From UBA4781 sp963674975 (GTDB lineage Bacteria; Chloroflexota; Anaerolineae; Anaerolineales; Anaerolineaceae), in the NCBI GenBank assembly GCA_963674975.1, contig OY771913.1, forward strand, positions 992,001-1,056,000: 64,000 nucleotides of DNA, given 5' to 3'. Shown here one piece after another: positions 40,385 through 47,767 of this stretch; position 1 is the stretch's first letter; each line of letters begins with the position of its first letter. Under the pieces are notes generated by a model, which ran no database searches, was not told the DNA's origin, and saw only the letters and a program-made list of their open reading frames with translations. The position numbers and the translations under genes are program-made.

Positions 40385-41413
40385 TCAGGGAAATACTTCA
40401 GCGCTTTTCTTTAGAGTGCGTAAAGCGCGAATGGTCACCCATGGATTTGGCTCTTTCTTCTTTCCAAAGTCACTCCAGATCTTTCCGGAATAACTGGTTT
40501 CCAGCAGCCAGTGCCCTTGAGGATCCTTCTTCTCTTTGATAAAGGCAATCAAATTTGTCATGCGTGGATCTTTCCCATACCCCAAATCAACCATTGCCTC
40601 CGCAAGCTGCAGCAGATCAGTAATATAAAATACAGGGAAACCAAATTTCCACCAATTTCCACTTGGTTTTTCAGCATAGCCGCAGGGATACTGTGCAGTT
40701 GCCGGATCAACGCTAAAGATGAACTTCACCCCGCGTTCGATTGCACTTTTTATCAATGGGGTTTGTTTTTCTCGTGGGTATTTGCCAAGAGCCAGCATGA
40801 CCTTAACCGCACCCCAGGCACAGGCTAATTTGTTATTCGCCCCACACTGAAAATCCGGTCCGATCTTCCCCGAATAATAGCGCATGCTGGTGTCCTTCGT
40901 GCCCATGGGAGCGATCCCCTCACCCGTCACGCTGCGGGCAAGCCAGTCAAAGCATTTTTCCAACCGCTCATCCTGGAATTGCAGGTCGAGAAAAGCCGCA
41001 CACATGTTCCCCTGCAAACAATCAACAGTTGCAGAAGGGCTCCCGTTAGCGCTGATCTGTCCGTTTTCTGTCATGGCATGAGAAAGATAGTAATTACAGG
41101 CTGTCCTGATGCGCGGGTCACCATCAGCATCCGCACCCAATTGAGCCAGCGTGATCAATGACCAGACGATGGAGAAATATTTTTTCAGGTAACCAGCACC
41201 CGGTTCCCCCCAATACCCCTCTGGCTGCATATGCGATAGGATCTCTGCGACTTTCCCGCCGGTATGGGCTTCTTCCCTTGCTTTCAATAATTCAAGATCA
41301 TCGGGAGAACGATCCATCAGATCGCGGAGAGTTAAATAGCGTACAGAAGGATTTGGATTCTTTAAAAGCCAGTCCTGAATCCTTGGTTCCACTTCTTTTT
41401 CAAAAAAACCCAT
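40385..41413 (-). CDS. Alpha/alpha-toroid protein, terpenoid-cyclase-like fold
   Basis: Soluble protein of 342 residues built from repeated helical pairs. Repeats include ILSHMQPEGYWGEPG, FIKEKKDPQGHWLLE and RAYL-like turns such as VRYLTLRDLMD, as in prenyltransferase/squalene-cyclase barrels. No DDXD catalytic motif of a true cyclase is evident. There is no signal peptide. Similar proteins are sometimes wrongly named nitrogen fixation proteins. Role unknown; it appears to be a single gene, 47 bases after the sortase-like gene on the same strand. Confidence 0.7.
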   Translation of the reverse strand: MGFFEKEVEPRIQDWLLKNPNPSVRYLTLRDLMDRSPDDLELLKAREEAHTGGKVAEILSHMQPEGYWGEPGAGYLKKYFSIVWSLITLAQLGADADGDPRIRTACNYYLSHAMTENGQISANGSPSATVDCLQGNMCAAFLDLQFQDERLEKCFDWLARSVTGEGIAPMGTKDTSMRYYSGKIGPDFQCGANNKLACAWGAVKVMLALGKYPREKQTPLIKSAIERGVKFIFSVDPATAQYPCGYAEKPSGNWWKFGFPVFYITDLLQLAEAMVDLGYGKDPRMTNLIAFIKEKKDPQGHWLLETSYSGKIWSDFGKKKEPNPWVTIRALRTLKKSAEVFP

Positions 41414-41460
41414 TGTTTTATTCCTTTTTTTAGATCCAGAAAAATCTCCGAGATAAATCT

Positions 41461-42003
41461 TTATCCATTTGCCACCAGCTGCCCTCGTTCTACCGGTTCA
41501 GCCAGAATAAAGAGCCTGCCCCATTCCGACACTCCGCTTTTTGCGATGCATGTTTGCAGCACAATATGTTCATCTCCCATGTAAACCTGGCGGAAAACAT
41601 CGCCTGCCTTGCACTGCTGATTGGTTTGCAAATTGATGAAATTGCTGCGGGGGTCACGCGGCTGCAGTGCTCGATAGCGCAGAATGGTGGTAATACGGTA
41701 GCGCAGATAATCACCCTGTTCCGGCAGCACAATGACCTCATCGCCAACCGCAAGATCACTGAAGTAAGAACCTGCCAGGTGATTATGTGCCAGGTACCCC
41801 AGGTTCCCATAGTGCTTGGGCAGTGAAAAACTGGTTACCACATTGTTCCGATCGCTTACATAAGCAGGATCGCCAGTCGGCTGCTGCACAACACGAAAAT
41901 ATTTCTTCCCCACCAGATACACCCCCGCTTCACTCGCCGGGAGGCGTTTCTGCAGTTTTAACAATTTCTGAATTGCCTGACTTGATGAACTGGAATGTTC
42001 CAT
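41461..42003 (-). CDS. Sortase-like protein without membrane anchor
   Basis: Protein of 180 residues whose second half fits the sortase fold. YLAHNHLAG (H73) is the catalytic-His strand, FSDLAVGDEVIVL the following strand, HIVLQTC (C152) the TLxTC site and WGRLFILAEP (R163) the Arg. All three catalytic residues are present. Unlike ordinary sortases, there is no N-terminal signal or membrane helix; the start is polar (MEHSSSSSQAIQKL). No LPxTG substrate gene is nearby. A cytosolic transpeptidase/protease or a binding domain are the options. It starts at ATG 42003 behind AAGGGAAG. Confidence 0.65.
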   Translation of the reverse strand: MEHSSSSSQAIQKLLKLQKRLPASEAGVYLVGKKYFRVVQQPTGDPAYVSDRNNVVTSFSLPKHYGNLGYLAHNHLAGSYFSDLAVGDEVIVLPEQGDYLRYRITTILRYRALQPRDPRSNFINLQTNQQCKAGDVFRQVYMGDEHIVLQTCIAKSGVSEWGRLFILAEPVERGQLVANG

Positions 42004-42072
42004 CTTCCCTTCTCAGATTAAGTATACAAATAATTAGGACAATTTTTAACCGCCCTTTTAAGCTTTTTTATT

Positions 42073-42099
42073 TTAAAAAAGGCACCGATTTGTGTGCCT
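42073..42099 (-). terminator. Terminator of the response-regulator gene
   Basis: On the minus strand AGGCAC (42099-42094) and GTGCCT (42085-42080) enclose eight bases and run into a T tract (42079-42074). It lies about 55 bases after the stop at 42155. Confidence 0.75.
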
Positions 42100-42154
42100 A
42101 TTTTCTTTTTCTATTTACTGTATGAATGGCGGTCTTTTCGATCCAGCCGTGCTA

Positions 42155-42841
42155 TTATTTCTTCTTTGGTTTTTCCGGCAGATCCAGATAGTATCCTACG
42201 CCACGTTTTGTTTTTATATAATCGGGGTTGCGGGGATCTTTTTCAATGGCTTTTCTCAGCCAGCTGATATGTACATCGAGCGAACGCATATCCCCGATAT
42301 ATTCTGTTTCCCAGAGAGTCTTAAAGAGTTCTTCCCGTTTGATCAGTTTTCCGGGCTTTTGCATAAGCGTTTTCATCAAGATGAACAAGCGCGGAGTCAA
42401 GCGTTCATTCTTACCATTGCAGTAAACCCAGCGTTGAGAAAGATCCAGTTTGATTGGTTTTATTTCGAGCATGTTGTTATCATCACGCTGAACAAATGGT
42501 TTAATACGGTTCAATAATTTCTGCAAAGTGAAGGGGAAAACAAGGGTCTCGTTTACATCCTTATTCTTCTTTTTACCAACACCCTCATCAACGATCAGGA
42601 TAATGGGAGTTACAGGGGCTTCTTTTCTTATTGCCGTACAAATTCGTTTTCCTGCTGTTCGCAGTGAAGAAGCATCCACCACCACCACTTGAGGTTTTTC
42701 ATTTTTTAGAGCAGACTTTGCAGCATTGCCGTTGGGAACAGAGATGACCTCATAGCCCTTTTTGATCAATCCCCCTGAAAAAGAAGACCGATCTGAACGT
42801 TTCCCTTCAATGATAAGAATTACTGGCTTTGATAATTTCAT
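42155..42841 (-). CDS. OmpR/PhoB-family response regulator with atypical receiver
   Basis: Regulator of 228 residues. The C-terminal winged helix is standard (RLTPRLFILMKTLMQKPGKL, DVHISWLRKAIEKDPRNPDYI, GVGYYLDL). The receiver domain is degenerate. The N-terminal acidic pair is reduced to E12 in LIIEGKRSD, the candidate phospho-Asp is D56 in VVVVDASS, and the conserved Lys of KPF is replaced in LVFPFTLQ. It may therefore act without phosphorylation. No histidine kinase is next to it. It is a single gene with its own terminator. Confidence 0.85.
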   Translation of the reverse strand: MKLSKPVILIIEGKRSDRSSFSGGLIKKGYEVISVPNGNAAKSALKNEKPQVVVVDASSLRTAGKRICTAIRKEAPVTPIILIVDEGVGKKKNKDVNETLVFPFTLQKLLNRIKPFVQRDDNNMLEIKPIKLDLSQRWVYCNGKNERLTPRLFILMKTLMQKPGKLIKREELFKTLWETEYIGDMRSLDVHISWLRKAIEKDPRNPDYIKTKRGVGYYLDLPEKPKKK

Positions 42842-43000
42842 GGTTTATTTTATCGCCCTGTTCTCTAGTTTACTTGAATACCAATATTGTTGCTCGTTGT
42901 ACACTTCCGGCGGCGATGGGTAAGAACATATAAAAAATTATACAACAATCATCAATGGAAATACATAATTCCATTGATTTTCGATTTGTCAATGCTTACA

Positions 43001-43009
43001 TGCTAAAAT
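43001..43009 (+). promoter_or_regulatory. Extended -10 element before the replication block
   Basis: TGCTAAAAT has the TGn extension and a good -10 hexamer, 28 bases upstream of the ATG at 43037. No matching -35 is seen at 17 bases. Confidence 0.45.
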
Positions 43010-43036
43010 AGCATTAGGTTTAAATTTGGAGTGAGA

Positions 43037-43675
43037 ATGGCAAATCTGATTGAAGCAACTATTGATAGTATTCGTATGAGCCTGACAAGCCAGCAGAGGA
43101 TCATTATTTTAAAAGACATCAAGGATGAACGCTATCTGCCCATCTGGATCGGTCCCTATGAATCCGAATCAATCAGTATTGCACTGCAGGAAATCGAAAT
43201 CTCCCGCCCGCAAACTCATGATCTGATCAAGAACGCGATCTATGAATTAGGCGGATCCATCAATCGAATCATTATCAGCGAATTAAAAGACGATATTTTT
43301 TACGGGGTTGTTGAGATCATTCAAAAAGGGAAAAAAATACTCCTGGATACGCGTCCTTCCGATGCCCTTGCCCTGGCAGTAAGAACTCACGTTCCGATCT
43401 TTATTTCCGAACAGGTTTTTGAATCTGCAGGGATCGTCCCTGTTGAAGACGAATACATCTCTCCATATATCAATACGGTAAAACCGGAAATTGATGAATC
43501 TCCTGCACAAGAAGAACAAAAGCAGGAAGGAGTCGATCGATTATCAGTATTTGAAGAATATCTTGAGAACCTTGAAAAAGATCAAGGGGAAGAAGAAAAT
43601 AAAGACGATGATGATGAAAACGATGATGATGAAGACGATACAGGTGATAAGCCGGAAAATACGAGCATGATCTAA
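43037..43675 (+). CDS. Bifunctional nuclease family protein (DUF151)
   Basis: Cytosolic protein of 212 residues. The BFN domain spans about 10-140, with YLPIWIGPYESESISIAL, RPQTHDLIKNAIYELGG and DTRPSDALALAVRTHVPIF as its conserved blocks. A very acidic, disordered tail (about 175-210, mostly Asp/Glu) is unusual. GGAG precedes ATG 43037; a GTG two codons earlier is possible. It is followed one base later by dnaB, suggesting a link with replication. Nuclease activity has been reported only for some members. Confidence 0.9.
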   Translation: MANLIEATIDSIRMSLTSQQRIIILKDIKDERYLPIWIGPYESESISIALQEIEISRPQTHDLIKNAIYELGGSINRIIISELKDDIFYGVVEIIQKGKKILLDTRPSDALALAVRTHVPIFISEQVFESAGIVPVEDEYISPYINTVKPEIDESPAQEEQKQEGVDRLSVFEEYLENLEKDQGEEENKDDDDENDDDEDDTGDKPENTSMI

Positions 43676-43676
43676 T

Positions 43677-45077
43677 ATGAACGATTTTGATAATCCTCCA
43701 ATGAGCGAAGAGCAAACCATCCAGGCTCAACCGCATAATAAACATGCCGAAGAAGCCGTTCTGGGTGCTGTGCTGATCAATCCCGAATCATTCTTTGATG
43801 TAGCACAGGTTCTGGAAGCAGATAATTTCTATGTCATCCGCAACCGCTGGATATGGGAAATATTTCTGTATCTGCATGAAAATCAAATTCCTATTGATAT
43901 TCTAACGGTCAGTGAAGAACTGGAAAAACGCAATCAGCTGGCTGAAATTGGCGGGCAGACTTATCTTTTATCCCTGATCAATCAAACCCCCAGCTCATTG
44001 AATGCCGAAGCGTATGCACATATCGTTGAAGAAACCTCAATCCGGCGCCGTTTGCTGGGTGCTGCCAATGAAATGGCTAAGCTTGCCTATGATCAAGAAA
44101 AAGGGATCAATAATGTTCTGGATGAGGCAGAACGCGAGGTTTTCAACCTCAGCGAACGCCGCATCCGCCGTGACCTGCAGCCCATTCAAACCGTCCTCAG
44201 CCAGTATTATGACCGCGTAACTGAGCTTTCAGAACGCAGCGGCGAACTGCTGGGTGTGCCAACCGGGCTGACAGATCTCGACAAACTGCTGGGAGGCATG
44301 CAGAAATCAGACCTGTTGATCATTGCAGGGCGACCTGCTACCGGTAAAACAGGTTTTCTCCTGACGGTAGCCAAGAACGCCGCGCAAAGGCATCACAAGC
44401 ACGTCGCTTTCTTTTCACTGGAAATGTCCAACGAACAGCTTGTGCAGCGTTTGATCTCGCAAGAAACGCGCATCAATGCACAACGTCTGCGCGTCGGAGA
44501 TCTGCAGGAAGACGAATGGCCGTTATTCACCCATGCTATTGAAGTATTAGGAGATACGAAGATCTTTCTCGATGATACTCCTGCCCTCACCCCGGTTCAA
44601 ATGCGCACCAAATGCCGCAGACTGCACCTTGAATATCATCTCGATCTGATCATCGTTGATTACCTCCAGTTGATGAGCGGGGATACCCGCAACGACAACC
44701 GCGTGCAGGAAGTTTCTTATATCTCGAGAAACCTGAAAACCCTGGCGCGTGAATTGAACGTTCCGGTTCTGGCAGCCGCGCAGCTTTCACGTGCGGTGGA
44801 ACAGAGAACCGATAAACGCCCTATGCTTTCTGACCTGCGTGAATCGGGCAGCCTTGAGCAGGACTCTGATATCGTCATGTTCATTCACCGCCCTGACATC
44901 ACCGATAAAGATGTCAGCAAGCAAAACACGGCGGAGATCATCGTCGCCAAGCACAGAAACGGACCAACTCATTCCGGCATTCAGATCGTATTCTTGAATG
45001 AGATCGCCCGTTTTGAAAATGCTGCCAGAGAGCAGAAACAAGCCCCAAGAAGGAACCCGGTTTCTCAAAATGAGTAA
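43677..45077 (+). CDS. dnaB: Replicative DNA helicase DnaB
   Basis: Hexameric fork helicase of 466 residues. The N-terminal helical domain starts HNKHAEEAVLGAVLINPESF. A linker follows, then the RecA-like motor with Walker A IIAGRPATGKTGF, Walker B DLIIVDYLQLM and the arginine-finger region LSRAVEQRTDKRPMLSDLRESG (read in parts). Length is normal and no intein is present. Its stop overlaps the DnaD-like gene by eight bases. The downstream DnaD-like and DnaC-like genes make this a primosome operon. Confidence 0.97.
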   Translation: MNDFDNPPMSEEQTIQAQPHNKHAEEAVLGAVLINPESFFDVAQVLEADNFYVIRNRWIWEIFLYLHENQIPIDILTVSEELEKRNQLAEIGGQTYLLSLINQTPSSLNAEAYAHIVEETSIRRRLLGAANEMAKLAYDQEKGINNVLDEAEREVFNLSERRIRRDLQPIQTVLSQYYDRVTELSERSGELLGVPTGLTDLDKLLGGMQKSDLLIIAGRPATGKTGFLLTVAKNAAQRHHKHVAFFSLEMSNEQLVQRLISQETRINAQRLRVGDLQEDEWPLFTHAIEVLGDTKIFLDDTPALTPVQMRTKCRRLHLEYHLDLIIVDYLQLMSGDTRNDNRVQEVSYISRNLKTLARELNVPVLAAAQLSRAVEQRTDKRPMLSDLRESGSLEQDSDIVMFIHRPDITDKDVSKQNTAEIIVAKHRNGPTHSGIQIVFLNEIARFENAAREQKQAPRRNPVSQNE

Positions 45078-45735
45078 ACACGAATTGGATCTTCATGAAA
45101 TTCATCTCTCCACCAATTTTCTTTTCCAGATTTTCGGAGAAACCGAAGACCCATTTCAATTGAAAGTACTGCTGTTTGCCATCGGGCTGGCACAGCAGAG
45201 CGGAGATGAAGCCAATCCGCTGACCCTGCAGGATTTTTATTCCTATCCTGAATTCATGAATACCCTCGGTAGGGATGAAGAAGAGATACGCGAGAAGCTG
45301 CTTTCAGCCCTGCAGGCTAACCTGGAAGCAGGATATTTCCTCTGCACATCTTTTGAGGAAATGAAGCAGGGAAAGCCTTTTTACCTGAATACCCCGCGCG
45401 GCAAGCAGGCAGCACAGTTGCAGGGAACATCTGCAAAGAGACCTGTTTATAATCTATCTCGGTCTGAGATCTTCACCCTTTACGAGGATAACATCGGACC
45501 GCTGACCCCGCTCATTGCGGATGCGTTGAAAGACGCCGAGAAAGAATATTCGAAAGAATGGCTGGAAGAAGCCATTCGAATTGCAGTTGTCAATAATGTG
45601 CGCAAATGGCGCTATATCCAGGCTATATTGAACAGCTGGAAAGAAGAAGGTCGCAATGGAAGAGATCAAAGACACACTGAAGAGGATTTCGAACAATACA
45701 CCAAAGGGAAATATGGCAAATTCATCAAACACTGA
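45070..45735 (+). CDS. DnaD-domain primosome-like protein
   Basis: Protein of 221 residues. The N-terminal part (about 1-120) is of unclear fold. The C-terminal part holds a DnaD/DnaB-II domain: YEDNIGPLTPLIADALKDAE, WLEEAIRIAVVNNVRKWRYIQAILNSWKEEG (read in parts), with the family YIxxIL-W element. I start at ATG 45070, which overlaps the dnaB stop. An upstream start would lie deep in dnaB. By analogy with Firmicutes it should help load the helicase. Confidence 0.82.
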   Translation: MSKHELDLHEIHLSTNFLFQIFGETEDPFQLKVLLFAIGLAQQSGDEANPLTLQDFYSYPEFMNTLGRDEEEIREKLLSALQANLEAGYFLCTSFEEMKQGKPFYLNTPRGKQAAQLQGTSAKRPVYNLSRSEIFTLYEDNIGPLTPLIADALKDAEKEYSKEWLEEAIRIAVVNNVRKWRYIQAILNSWKEEGRNGRDQRHTEEDFEQYTKGKYGKFIKH

Positions 45736-47029
45736 AAGAAAGTCTGCCCTACCGGGTGATCCAAACTGCCCGATCTGTCATGGGATCGGCTTTGTCCGCC
45801 GTGATCTGCCGATCGACGATCCTGATTTTGGAAAGATGGAGATCTGTGTCTGCCGATCGGAAAAGATGAAGAAGCTCAAAGAAGAGCATCTTTATAACAT
45901 CAGCAACATTGAATATTTCAGCTCCATGACCTTCGATACCTTCAATATTCACGGCAGGACAAATGAGAAAGATGCCAACAAGAGTTTGGAAGTAGCTTTT
46001 CAGAGCGCGAAGAGCTTTGCCGCTCAACCAAACGGATGGCTTTTTCTAACCGGAAAATTCGGCTGCGGGAAAACCCATCTGGCAGCTGCCATCGCCAATG
46101 AAGTGCTTAAAAACGGTACGCGCACCCTCTTCCTCACCGTACCGGACCTGCTGGATTGGCTGCGTTATGCTTTCAGCGGAAAAGATACCACCTTCGAAGA
46201 ACGATTTTCCGAGATCAGAGATGTGCCTTTTCTGGTACTGGACGACCTGGGAACCCAGAATTCCACCCCCTGGGCGGAAGAAAAGCTATTCCAGATCATC
46301 AATCACCGCTACGTGAATCACCTGCCGACAGTCATCACATCCAATCTGGATATTGCTGAAATCGATGAGCGCATCAGTTCGCGCGTTAACGATCGAGATC
46401 TGGTCATGAGGGTCAATATCAATGCCCCCGATTTTCGTGATCCGCTGGCTGATCATACTGATTCTCCCATTTCAACACTGGCTTATCTCAGCGATCACCG
46501 CACTTTTAATAATTTTTCTGCCCGTAAAAAGGAAAAACTCCCTGCGGAAAAACAGAAATACTTGGATATGGCATTTCAAGCCGCACAGCAGTTTGCAGAA
46601 AACCCCAACGGCTGGCTTGTATTTTTAGGAACCTATGGAACAGGCAAAACTCATCTGGCAGCAGCGATTGCGAAATACAGACAGGCAGCCGGCGATGATC
46701 CTATCTTTACGGTTGTACCTGATCTGCTCGACCATCTGCGCGCGACTTTCAATCCAAATTCACCCGTATCCTACGATTCTGTTTTCAACCAGGTACGGAA
46801 TGCCAGGCTGCTGATACTGGATGATCTGGGAACCCAGAATACGACACCCTGGGCAAGAGAGAAATTATTTCAGATTTTGAATTTCCGATACGAAACCAAA
46901 GCGCCGACGGTGATCACAACCTCCGTAAAGCTGGAAAACATGGATCCACGGATCAAAAGCCGTATGCTGGATGCAAGAGTGTGTAAAATATATGCTCTTG
47001 AAGTTCCACCTTTTGAAAATTACCAGTAA
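45656..47029 (+). CDS. DnaC/DnaI-like helicase loader with two tandem AAA+ domains
   Basis: ATPase of 457 residues. A zinc-type N-terminus (CPICHGIGF, then ICVC) resembles DnaI. The first AAA+ domain (about 85-265) has Walker A GKFGCGKTHLAAAIA and Walker B FLVLDDLGTQNSTPWA. The second (about 285-455) has GTYGTGKTHLAAAIA and LLILDDLGTQNTTPWA. Ordinary loaders have one. The start is either ATG 45656 (AGAAGG upstream, long overlap with the DnaD gene) or ATG 45713 (AAGGGA upstream). Both motors look intact, so it may load DnaB as a pseudo-dimer. Confidence 0.88.
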   Translation: MEEIKDTLKRISNNTPKGNMANSSNTERKSALPGDPNCPICHGIGFVRRDLPIDDPDFGKMEICVCRSEKMKKLKEEHLYNISNIEYFSSMTFDTFNIHGRTNEKDANKSLEVAFQSAKSFAAQPNGWLFLTGKFGCGKTHLAAAIANEVLKNGTRTLFLTVPDLLDWLRYAFSGKDTTFEERFSEIRDVPFLVLDDLGTQNSTPWAEEKLFQIINHRYVNHLPTVITSNLDIAEIDERISSRVNDRDLVMRVNINAPDFRDPLADHTDSPISTLAYLSDHRTFNNFSARKKEKLPAEKQKYLDMAFQAAQQFAENPNGWLVFLGTYGTGKTHLAAAIAKYRQAAGDDPIFTVVPDLLDHLRATFNPNSPVSYDSVFNQVRNARLLILDDLGTQNTTPWAREKLFQILNFRYETKAPTVITTSVKLENMDPRIKSRMLDARVCKIYALEVPPFENYQ

Positions 47030-47060
47030 TAAATTATTAATATAAAGAAGGTTTTCAAAT

Positions 47061-47750
47061 ATGATTGAAATTAACAATACTGACTATACACGTCTGCTTC
47101 TCATTCGTCATGGACAGACAGATCACAATATGCAGGGGTTCGTTTCAGGAAGAAACGATATCCCGATCAATGAGACCGGTCATCAGCAGGCAAAGAAAAT
47201 GGCTGAACGGGTAAAAAAAGAATTCCCCATCGATGTACTTTATTCAAGCCCTTTGAAACGTGCCGTGCAGACAGCCCAATATCTATCTCAGGCTTTTAAC
47301 CTGCCTGTTATCCCTGACCAAAATCTTATCGAATATGGGTTCGGGGAGATCGCCAATACAAAGATCAAAAACCTGCGAGAAACAAAACCTGAATTATCTC
47401 AAAATGTTGATGATTGGTTTCATGGAGAGTATTCCGACAGCCCCATACGTCCTGACATCCCCGGCAGTGAATCATTTGATGAACTTAAAAGCAGAATACA
47501 AGCTTTTACAGACATGATCCTTGAAAAACATGCAGGGCAGATGATAGCCGTTGTATCGCATGGAGGTTTCATTAAAAGCTACATCTTCTACCAAGTAGGT
47601 GGAGATTTCTCGCGCTATATCCCCTTCTGGGTAGACAATGTCTCTTTATCCATTATCGATTTCTATAAAAAGAGACCCGTGGTCCGATTATTCAACGATA
47701 ACCATCATATACATGAAGGGCTGGTATTAGGGCATCCTCGCTGGTTGTAA
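47061..47750 (+). CDS. Histidine phosphatase family protein (phosphoglycerate mutase-like)
   Basis: Phosphatase of 229 residues. The phosphorylated His is in LLLIRHGQTDHN, and the second His in IAVVSHGGFIK; SSPLKRAVQTAQYL and the acid region LIEYGFGEI are also present. It is cytosolic. It follows the helicase-loader gene by 31 bases and may be the last gene of that unit. Substrates in this family range from phosphosugars to nucleotides, so I make no exact call. Confidence 0.9.
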   Translation: MIEINNTDYTRLLLIRHGQTDHNMQGFVSGRNDIPINETGHQQAKKMAERVKKEFPIDVLYSSPLKRAVQTAQYLSQAFNLPVIPDQNLIEYGFGEIANTKIKNLRETKPELSQNVDDWFHGEYSDSPIRPDIPGSESFDELKSRIQAFTDMILEKHAGQMIAVVSHGGFIKSYIFYQVGGDFSRYIPFWVDNVSLSIIDFYKKRPVVRLFNDNHHIHEGLVLGHPRWL

Positions 47751-47767
47751 ACATCCGAATCTATGCA

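Noticed and set aside
40385..41413. Nitrogen fixation or squalene cyclase enzyme
   Set aside because: Only the alpha/alpha-toroid repeat pattern is shared; no catalytic DxDD-type motif and no nif context.
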